A program made the position numbers and the translations under genes. Under the pieces are notes generated by a model that searched no databases, was not told the DNA's origin, and was given only the letters and a program-made list of their open reading frames with translations. Shown here in pieces: positions 55,000 to 64,000 of a stretch of DNA of 64,000 nucleotides. Where the stretch lies: NCBI GenBank assembly GCA_030248225.1, contig JASANE010027764.1, forward strand, positions 23,093-87,092, given 5' to 3'. The DNA comes from Trileptium ribeirensis. Taxonomy: Eukaryota > Nematoda > Enoplea > Enoplida > Thoracostomopsidae. Each line of letters begins with the position of its first letter. The stretch's first letter is position 1.

Positions 55000-57900
55000 T
55001 TAGCCCTAAGGTTTTTAATTTGAAAATGAATATAAATAAGTTAAGGCTAAGTACTTTTTAATGATACCTAAGTGTGTAGTGTTGAGCCAATTTAAATTTC
55101 TTTAATTAGAAAAACTTGAACATGAAAACCTTGAACATATATCGGTGCCGCAATAACCTTCTATCCAAAGTGTATTTTTTACGCTATGCCTAAATAAACC
55201 GTTTAAATAAGCTGTGAGCCGTGTTCCAATAACGTGCCAATCATAAAGCGGTGTTTTGAAACACAAAACATAACAGCTCGGCTATGCTAATAATATGCAA
55301 TAGCTAAGTTGTCAACTTATAATGTAACAAAATTTTAATAAACCACAAGCGTCAAGCCATTCGCATAATTCTTTATGCGAGTTATTACGTAAATAATAAT
55401 TGTCGTGAGTCCGGTATACTACAGGGTCCTAAAAACCGTAAAATTCGGGTTTTTCACATTTTGGTTTATTTATTGGTACCTAAAATCTTACCTTAGGTTT
55501 TTATTTCTTATAATTTTAACTTAAGCTCAACTTAATTTGCATATTTTGCAATATTCCCTAATCTTAGCTAACTTATAGTTAAGTCAATTGTTGTTTTAAT
55601 TTTAATTCTGATGTTGAATTTGTAAAGTCGGGTGACAACTGACTTTGTTGGATATACAGTATAAACTACAACCATCTTAATTTTTATTAACAATAGGTTA
55701 TCTAGATAGTGTAGCTAGAGTAGTATTACGTCAGACATTACGGTCGTTTTTATGCATGCTCTGAGTTTAATTTAACGACACGAAAAGGTTATTGTGTTGT
55801 TCCGGCTGTGAGTTTAACGGGTTTCTGATTATTTTACGACTCGTATTTAAGATTACGCAAAGAATTGCGTTTGGAGAACTACATTATATTGTGCTTTAAT
55901 TACCTGGCATTGAGAACTGTGTTCGGAAAAGCTTATACTCTGCTGTTCGGATTTTATAGATAAATTGAGGAAAACATTATACTCATATTTCCGGGATTGT
56001 TGTGCTGGAATTATGCGGAAAATGAATAGTGCATTCTCATTCTGATCTGAGTATTTAAATATCTTTGCTAGATTGGCGCTTAAGTGGTGGCAGACTTCAC
56101 ATATAGGTTTTTTCATAGTATAAATCTAGTTATATTAGTAATATTAATTTTCCCGAATAAAAACTTAGTATCTAATGACGGGTGTATCAAGAGTGACACT
56201 GTAATAGCTACAGTAGTTAGTAATAGTTCAAAAGTTCAGCCTCAAGCGTCTAGTGAGACAGCGAAGGCGAGTAGAACAGGCGGGTCCATGGATAGTAGCG
56301 TTGCTTGTTGGGTCAGTCAACCATTCGGGGGCGACTCAGCAATGTGACGTTATTCTTCAGTAGACCGGGTGAGTAAGGGGAGCGGATTCCAACGACCAAC
56401 ATCTCGAGAACTCTATACCTAATAACCAGCCAGTTGGTCAGCCATTCAAAAGCCTAGGGATTGAGCAAAACTTCCAACTAAATAGTACTTGACCGCTACT
56501 ATATAGTTTACATAAGTAGCCAGCCAGCCATCCTGGGGCGACTACAAACATAATACAACCGGCATTTAATAGGCTAATTCTAAGGCTCAGGTTAACGTAA
56601 TTAATTATCCCTGCAGTTGGCCAGACATTCGGGGGACAGTTGTATGAACTTACAAGAGCTTTAATACAGTAACAGATAAATTAATAGCAAACGGTGATCG
56701 TTCAACCCTTAGCTCTTAAATAAGAACTGTATTAGCGTAAATCTATGGACATAGGTTCAGGTACTTACATAAACGTGCGTTGTCAGCCATTCAAAGGCGG
56801 TTATATCAACCGCACAAGAGGCGTAGTAGAGTTGTATCTAACTTAACGCTAGTAGCACTTAGGGACACATTCGTACAGTGTATTATTGTCCGAGTTAGTG
56901 TCAAATATCCGAGCAGGTGAAAGCAACCGGTGTTAAAAATGTGATAACGAACTGTCGCTATTAAAGTATAGAACAGCGTGTAAAAATCGGCGGACCATCA
57001 TTGCTCAACTAGTTAAACAGTGTGTCACAGCAGATGGGTATTAACAGCTCAATATCGTGCATTAATATTTTATCTTGTTACAATAAACCTTGTTAGCTAC
57101 GCGTTTGATATTGAAGTATTTGAACAGGAGTGATCGAACCGAGCTGCAGTGCAAAATATAGGGCACCAATATTGATCACGCAAACGAAGAACGCGCGCCA
57201 TACTAAATGTCCCACCGGCATACTACTGGCCACACATCTTCGGTGACGAATCCTTTCCCAATTTAATTTCGATAGACGTCATAAGGAAAAATAGCCGCCA
57301 ACCTCTACCTCTTTGGAAGCAATAAAAAATAACAATAATAGCGTCCGATCCTAAGTACAATTCTTTACGTTATGCCAGTGATCAATCGTCCAGAAAGCCG
57401 GAAGAGATATACAACCGCCGCATTCGATACAAAGCTCAACCCAAAAACTGATTAGCAAAAAGAAAAACAAGCTAACTGTATGTTAGCTAAAATAAGAAAT
57501 TAGTGAAAATTATGCAAATTAGGCATTGTCAACTTTGGGCAGATCCAATCTTGTATATTTCCTCCCTAGGAGAATATATTACACTGGTCTTGAGTATATC
57601 CTAGCTATAACGATTTAACTACTCTCACCCATGGAGGATATTCGTTCTCCAGAAAGGTGACTCCTATTTTTCTTCCACAAGGGGAATTTCATCCATCCTT
57701 GGCATGGATACCTTTATTTACCCCTAGCTAGGGTATACTATCTCTTAACCCTAGCAAGGAGCCAAAATTTAACCATTTTAATATTTTTTCTAGATAACAC
57801 ATTTGTATTCAATTCATACTCATTGATCGGAGCGAAGCGAAGCGTTTTTATTTTCTGTCTGGGATTAAAAAGGTCGATGTCCGTCCGTTCGTTAGTTCGT

Positions 57901-59697
57901 TCGTTCGGTCCGACGGATCTCAAGAACCACTGAACCGATTTTAAAAAACTTTTTTTTGCTTGAAAGCCTATCATGTCAGAGTGTGCACCTGATGTTTGGG
58001 ATTAAAAAATTTTGAGTGGTTAATTAGTAATTAGCTGATTAGTTAAGCTTATGCTGCTAAAAGAGAATTTTGCAATATTTGTGTTATTTATTGAAATAGA
58101 ATCGCTTCGATCAAACCATTATAGGGTTTTTGGGTCGAGGAATTCAAATATAATATTTTTACCAATGATAAAGCCCTATGCACAGCCCGAGCTCCGCTCA
58201 CAAATGTAGTTCCACTACCGACTAGTTATTACAACGGGGTGAATTCGATCACAACTCCGGTAGGGCGATACCTATCCATATTACATGTGAACACCCTCAC
58301 TTCCTTCCTATTCTAGGATAAACTACCTTTAAAAACCGATTTTAAACCTAAAATTCACCAAACCTTGTATTACACTAGACAAAACACCAAATATATCTCT
58401 AATTCCTAAACTTTCTCAAGTTCGATTAAATCCTACCTTATCACTGCGGTATATTTCTTATTTTCCCTAGGTGGAAGACCCCGATCTTACTATTCTTCCC
58501 CATTCCGTTATTATTGATATTCGAAAAATCTCTCTTTAAATTATTCCAAAACCCTATATTTTATCCTTTATTTATCCTTTACTAGGTCCGAATTCATGAA
58601 TTTTCTAAAAGAAGCTTTACTCAATTCTTTCTCACTTAGAAATTTTTCCAATCCCGAATCCAATTCCGTTTCAACACCCGTTGGTAACAAGGCTGCCACA
58701 ACATGGGCTGCTCTATCGTGGAAGGCTGTGACATTGTAAACATGCCCTATGGTGGGATCTAGTTACCGGAACCGGGTCTTCGCGCAAGCCTCGCCTGGGG
58801 GTTGTCTAAACCACAGGGCGGGGAAATTTTACGCTTAGGGGGATTAGCGGTTATGGACCAACACCCACGTTCTATTTAGGAATAATCCTGTGTCACTTAT
58901 TTCAACAATATTAACACTAACATCAAATTTACTTTAAATTTTTCAGGCCTACGAACTCTACGAATTTCTCAGGTATAGTTGCAATGTAGGTGCATGTCTC
59001 CGTCAATGCATGACTTCTACGAACTTATTATCCCAAAAATTATGCAAAACATATAAAAGGTTATAGCTCTATAATACGTACCTATGCGGGCCATACTTAT
59101 GCTTATTATCCATGTCAGTTGTTACTAGCGCTTATTTTAGTGCATAATGCTATATATTTGTTGTTAAGTTTGCTATATAACCTGTTTCTTTGTTGCTAAC
59201 ATGCACTGCCGTGTGTTTTGAAGATTTCCAATCTAACATTAAGTATTAAAATTTTTAGTGACAGATCTCTTGTTATCGATCCAGTTTGAGCCGATTGCAA
59301 TTATTTTTTTAAAGTTTTCTGGTAAATAACTTAGAGGATATTGCTTACGGGTGACTCAATTGTGCTGGTCACTAGCTTATGCGTTAGTTTTAGTAAAATA
59401 GTTAATGTGGCGGGGTCACTGTGTTCTTTTGGCGCTTGCCTGTTCAGAATTTGAATAATACTACTGGTTAAAGGACCACTAGAAAATTCGGGTTTAATAC
59501 TGCTCTTCGATGTATAGTCTTCCGAACCACTGATGTCATCGTACCCCTCTACAAGGCACTCGTCCGCCCGTTCCTTGAATATGCGTCGTCGGTATGGTCG
59601 CCACAATGTAGCGGCCTAAAGGAGGATACGGCTAGCATATGACATCGATTGGAATAGTATGTCGTCTCTGGAACAGCGGCGTACAACTGCAGACCTC
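55000..59697 (+). repeat. Left arm of a giant imperfect inverted repeat
   Basis: The sequence from about 55000 to 59697 is the reverse complement, with substitutions and indels, of 59746-64000. The innermost 156 bases (59542-59697) show no mismatch by eye to 59746-59901, while outer parts differ at many positions. The left arm is about 450 bases longer over the matched span, from indels. Inside it lie the motif array (56310-56830), a GTCCGTCCGTTCGTTAGTTC run (about 57880) and a CR1-like RT fragment at the inner end. Short frames within (55853-56116 -, 56084-56347 +, 57738-57974 -) have no recognisable domain. Confidence 0.9.
56310..56830 (+). repeat. Motif array within the left arm
   Basis: A GTCAGCCATTCGGGGGCGAC-like motif recurs near 56313, 56440, 56525, 56616 and 56787, with 85-170 bases between. 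The mirror copies lie at about 62290-62800 in the right arm, and a further inverted set at 54480-54960. It reads as a degenerate tandem array carried inside the larger repeat. Confidence 0.6.
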
Positions 59698-59721
59698 ATC
59701 TGGATCAAGTACGGAGTAGTT
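59535..59721 (+). pseudogene. CR1-like RT C-terminal fragment at the palindrome centre
   Basis: The + strand reads VPLYKALVRPFLEYASSVWS and, after a frame change, SSLEQRRTTADLIWIKYGVV. Both correspond to the conserved stretch near the end of CR1/L2-type RTs (YK.LVRP.LEYA..VWSP ... LE.RR...DLI...K). The frame runs into the loop and then into its own inverted copy. The mirror fragment lies on the - strand in the right arm. Confidence 0.65.
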
Positions 59722-59745
59722 GTTGATAATTTTGTAGTAGTTGAC
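59698..59745. other. Spacer (loop) of the giant inverted repeat
   Basis: 48 bases between the last paired bases of the two arms (59697 with 59746). It contains GTAGTTGTTGATAATTTTGT and GTAGTAGTTGA, and shows no arm-to-arm complementarity beyond a few bases at its edges. Confidence 0.85.
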
Positions 59746-62700
59746 GAGGTCTGCAGTTGTACGCCGCTGTTCCAGAGACGACATACTATTCCAATCGATG
59801 TCATATGCTAGCCGTATCCTCCTTTAGGCCGCTACATTGTGGCGACCATACCGACGACGCATATTCAAGGAACGGGCGGACGAGTGCCTTGTAGAGGGGT
59901 AGATAACATCATGGTTTGGGAAGTACGTCGAAGAGCAGTATTGAATTCGAATTTTCTAGTGGTCCTTTAACCATCCTATTTTGAATTCTGAACGGCGCCG
60001 AAATCGAGCCCGCCGCATTGACTATTTCTGAAACAGTTCCACATCGCTAGTGACCCCGGCGCACAACTCACCGTAAGCGATATCCTCTAAGTTATTTTTA
60101 CCAGAAAACTTTAAAAAAATAATTGCAATCGGCTCAACTGGAATACTCCGCTAAAAAATTTTAATACTTGATGTTAGATTGAAAAGTCTTTCAAAACACA
60201 GCCGCCGAATAGCAAACTTAACAACAAATATATAGCATTATGAGCGCTAGTAACAACTAGCATGGATAATAAGCATAAGTATAGCCCCGTTACGTATTAT
60301 AGAGCTATAACCTTTTATATGTTTTGCATAATTTTTGGGATAATAAGTTCGTAGGAATCGTAAGAACGGAGAACCATGCACCTACATTGCAACTATACCT
60401 GAATTCGTAGAGACTCATTAGGCCTGAAAATTTAAAGTAATTTAATGTTAGTGTTAATATTGAAATAATAACCACAGGACTCTCCTCAAATAAACCTAAT
60501 ATAATTCATAACCACTAATCCCCCTAACGTTGAATTTCCCCCCACCTATCGTTTTTAGGACGACCCCAGTTTGGAGCCCGTTTCCGGTAACTGAGATCCA
60601 CCATCAGGCATGTACAATGCCACAGTTTTCCATAGAGCGGTTGTTGTGGCTTGCCAACGGGTGTTGAAACGGAATTGGATTCGGGATTGGAAAAATTTGT
60701 AAGTGAGAAGAATTGGTGAAGCTTCTTCAAAAATTCAGTGAATTGCAAAAACTCTAATTAAAGGATAAATAAAAGGATAAAATTGCAGGTTTTTGGAATA
60801 ATTTGAAGAGAGATTTTTCGAATATCAATAATAACGGAATGAAGGATTCCGCCTAGGGAAAATAAGAAACATACCGCAGTGATAATTAATCGAACTTGAG
60901 AAAGTTTCAGAATTAGAGATCTATTTTGGTGTTTTGTCTAGTGTCTAATACATAAGTGAATTTTAGGTTTTAAAAATCGGTTTTTAAAGGTAGTGGGTAT
61001 AGAATGGGAGGAAATGAGGTTCACCAGTGTAGCCCTACCGGAGTCGAATTCCCGCCCGTTGTCCGGTCGGTAGTGGAACTACATTTGTGAGCAGAGCTCA
61101 CTGTACATAGGGCTTTATCATTGGTAAAAATATATATTCTCGAGCCCGAAAACCCTATGATGCAAAATCGGAAGTCTAAACTCAATAAATAGTTTCGCGG
61201 CGTCAGCTTAACTAATAAGTAATTAATTAACCACTCAAATTTAATCCCCAAACATCAGGTGCACACTAACCTAATAGGCTTTCAAGCAAAAAAAAAGTTT
61301 TAAAAATGCGGTTCAGTGGTCTTTGAGATCCGTCGGGACCCGCGAAACACCTTTAAACTTGAGCGAACAGAAACAGAACATCGAGCTTTTAATCCCGGAG
61401 CGAAAATAAAAACGCTTCGCTTCGCAGATCAATGAGGTATGAATTGAATACAAATGTGTTATCTCAAAAAATCTAAAATGGTTAAGTTTTGGGTGCTAGG
61501 GTTAAGAGATAGTATACCCTAGCTAGGGGTAAATAAAGGTCTCGTGCCAAGGATGGAATTCCCCCTTGTGGAAGGAAAATAGGAGTCACACTTTTCTGGA
61601 AAAACGGGGTACTCCTCATGGGTGAAAATAGTTAAATAGTTTCATATTGGGTGTACTCGAGACCAGTGTGATATATTATACAGAAACCTGGGGGTGGAAT
61701 TTGCCCAAAGTTAGAATATGCCTAATTTGCATAATTTAGCTAAACACAATTTCTATTTTTCTGACGTCAGTTAGCTTGTTTTCTTTTTTGCTAATAGGTA
61801 ATTTCAGCTTATGACAAGCAGTTTGTCTCTTTTTTATGAACAATCACTGGAAAATAGTACTTTAGAATAGGAATTTATTATTGTTATTTTTGCTGCTTCC
61901 AAAGAGGTAAAGGCAAAATTGGCGGCTATTTTCCCTTTTTATAGGCATTCTATGGAATTAAATTGGGAAACATCATGTATCCGCAATGCGGTGGGCCTAA
62001 TATGGCGCTATACCGTGATATACCGTGTATGCTGCACTGTGCGTGGCTACTGTTCAAATCTTGTCGAACGCGTAGCTAACAAGGTTTATTGTAAGACGAG
62101 ATAAAATATTAATGCACAATATTGACTGTTAATACCCATCTGGTGTGACATGCTTAACTAGTTGGGCGTCACGGTACACGCTGTTTCTATACTTTAATAG
62201 GGTCCCATCGTAGTTTTGAGCGCCCGTCTGCTCGGAATGTTGCCAACCTAACTCAAAACGATAATACACTGTACGAATGTGTCCCTAAGTGTCTGGGGTT
62301 AAGTTGATCAACTCTACTCACCCTCTTGTGCGGTTGATATAACCCGCCCCTTCAAATGGTGACGACGCACGTTTTGTGTAATTTTTGTGAAACCTCCCCC
62401 CTCCGTCAGATTTACGCTAATACAAGGTTCTTATTTTAAGAGCTAAGGGTAAAATATGGATCACATTTTTGCTATTTAATTTATCTGTTTTACGGTATTA
62501 AAGCTCTTGTAAGTTCAGTACGAGACTGTCCCCGATGTCTCGGCCCCCTTAGGGATAATTAATTACGTTAACCTGAGCCTTCAAATTATTGAGAATGCCG
62601 GCTGTACTATGTTTGTAGTCGCCCCCAGGATAGCTAGCTGGCTTGCTTTGTGTAAACTATAGCGCGGGGCGGTGCTATTTTCAGTTGGAAGTTTTGCTCA

Positions 62701-64000
62701 ATCCCTAGGCTTTTGGAATACGGCTGAGCGACTCGGCTGGGTTGCTTGAGTCTGACCTCGAGAATGTTGGTCGTTGGAATCCGCTCCCCTTACTCACCGG
62801 TACTGGAAGAATAAGTTAAGCGAGTCCTAGGTACAATGGTTGACTGACCCAACAACAACACTCTTATCCCGTGTCTTCTCGCCCTCCGTGTTCTAGCTAG
62901 AACATAGCTGAAATTTTGAACTATTACTAACTACTGTAGTTACAGTGTCACTCTTGATACACCCATTCATTAAATACTAAGTTTTTATTCGGAAAATTAA
63001 TATTACTAATATAACTAGATTTATATATGAAAAAACCTATATGAAGTCTGCCACCAATTGTCCACAAAGATATTTAATACTCAGATCAAATAAAAAAATA
63101 GTTGCCATTTCCGCATAGATTGGCGGAGCAATTACAAAAATATGAGTATAATGTTTTCCTCAAATTATATAAACAGCAGAGTAACTTTTTCAAACACAGT
63201 TTCAGTGATTGGAGCACAATATAATGTAGTTCTCCAAAACGCCAATTCTTGCGTAATCTAATACGAGATCACCGTTAAACTCACAGCCGGAACAACACAA
63301 TAACCTTTTCGTGTCGTTAAGAATAAACGAGATAAGACGACATGACGTAATACTACTCTAGCTACAGTACTATATACAATAACCTATTGTTAATAAAAAT
63401 TAAGATGGTTGTGTATCCAACAAAGTCAGTTGTCACCCGACACAAAAAAAAATTAAAATTAAAAACGACGATTGACTTAACTATAAGTTGCACTAAGATT
63501 AGGAAATATACAAAATACAAATTCATTAGAGTTTAAGTTAAAAAGTATAAGAATAAAACCTAAGATTAATTTTTAGGTACCATAAATAAACCGAAATGTG
63601 AAAACTACGGTTTTTCAACCCTATTATACCGGACTCACGACAATTTTCGTAATAACTCGCATAAATTATGGAAAATGGCTCCACGCTTGTGGTTGCTAAA
63701 ATTTTGTTACATTATAAGTTGACGACTTAGCTATTGCATATTATTCATAAGTATTTTTGTGTTTCAAAAACGCAGATTTCATGTTGCGATTATGGAACAC
63801 GGCTCACAGCTTATTTAAACGGTTTATTTAAAAAAAAAAAATACACTTTTTGGATGAAGGCAAAACCGGCACCAATTGTTCAAGGTTTTCATGTTCAAGT
63901 TTTTCTAATTTGAATTTTTAATTTGGCTCAAACACACACACTTCCAGGTATCCTGAAGCTATTTTTATATTCATTTTTCTAAAAACCTTAGGAGCAATAC
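59746..64000 (-). repeat. Right arm of the giant inverted repeat, cut by the window edge
   Basis: Mirror of the left arm in reverse orientation. Landmarks in mirrored order include GATATCCTCTAAGTTA (60079), the ATTATCCATG-type block (60260), GGTAACTGAGATCCACCATC (60586), the CGCTTCGCTTCGCAGATCAA block (61410), the motif array (about 62290-62800) and CTAAAAACCTTAGGAGCAAT at the very end. It is still paired with the left arm near 55010 when the window ends, so its full length is unknown. Frames in it are not supported as genes. Confidence 0.9.

Noticed and set aside
57838..57974. Open - strand frame with a repeated NERT-type peptide
   Set aside because: It is caused by the TTCGTTCGTTCGG simple run in the palindrome arm; no domain recognised.
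59616..59804. 62-codon - strand frame across the palindrome centre
   Set aside because: It is a by-product of the mirrored RT fragment and spacer.
55000..64000. Whole inverted repeat as a pure assembly artefact of one molecule
   Set aside because: The arms differ by many substitutions and indels away from the centre, which an exact duplicated contig would not show. Error-laden unpolished reads remain possible, so this is only partly excluded.

Overview
This is metazoan nuclear DNA, almost certainly from an invertebrate I cannot place more precisely. It is AT-rich, has GT-AG introns of hundreds of bases to about 11 kb, and most of it is transposon relics. Two host genes are supported. No CRISPR array, operon, rRNA gene or convincing tRNA gene was seen.

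Host genes. (1) On the + strand, seven exons between 9332 and 20714 encode the N-terminal half of a PDXDC1-type PLP-dependent decarboxylase-domain protein. All exon phases chain. The first exon(s) and everything after the HLDGLNFASL exon were not found. (2) On the - strand, four exons between 45570 and 27375 encode a p24/TMED cargo receptor of the gamma class (TMED3/7-like): signal peptide, GOLD domain, coiled coil and membrane span. The usual cytoplasmic tail is missing or lies on an unseen exon.

Layout. 1-6.5 kb: a decayed Ty3/Gypsy-like element on the - strand. Its readable order is unknown leader ORF, Env-like glycoprotein, protease, RT, RNase H, with the Env-like gene directly upstream of protease-RT. 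7.25-7.53 kb: an hAT-type MITE. 9.3-20.7 kb: the PDXDC1 exons, whose introns hold a 5'-truncated RNase H-bearing non-LTR insertion with a 14-bp target duplication and several repeats. 21.45-21.85 kb: a C/A-rich stretch containing 286 bases with no T, probably an assembly artefact. 21.85-26.0 kb: a second, fresher, higher-GC Gypsy element on the + strand, with one frameshift, a 3' LTR and no 5' LTR. 27.4-45.6 kb: the TMED gene, whose introns hold RTE-like and R1/I-like non-LTR fragments, CCGG-rich dispersed repeats and short TIR elements. 45.6-54.3 kb: gene-poor DNA with a nested hAT MITE, a 4 x 37-bp tandem array and more CCGG repeats. 55.0-64.0 kb: one very large imperfect inverted repeat, with arms over 4.2 kb and a 48-base loop. 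Its centre lies in a CR1-like RT fragment, and the right arm is cut by the window edge.

The two host genes have no evident functional link. The most unusual items are the Env-before-protease order of the left retroelement, the giant palindrome whose inner 156 bp are identical while the outer arms have diverged, and the T-free tract that may mark a false join where PDXDC1 stops.
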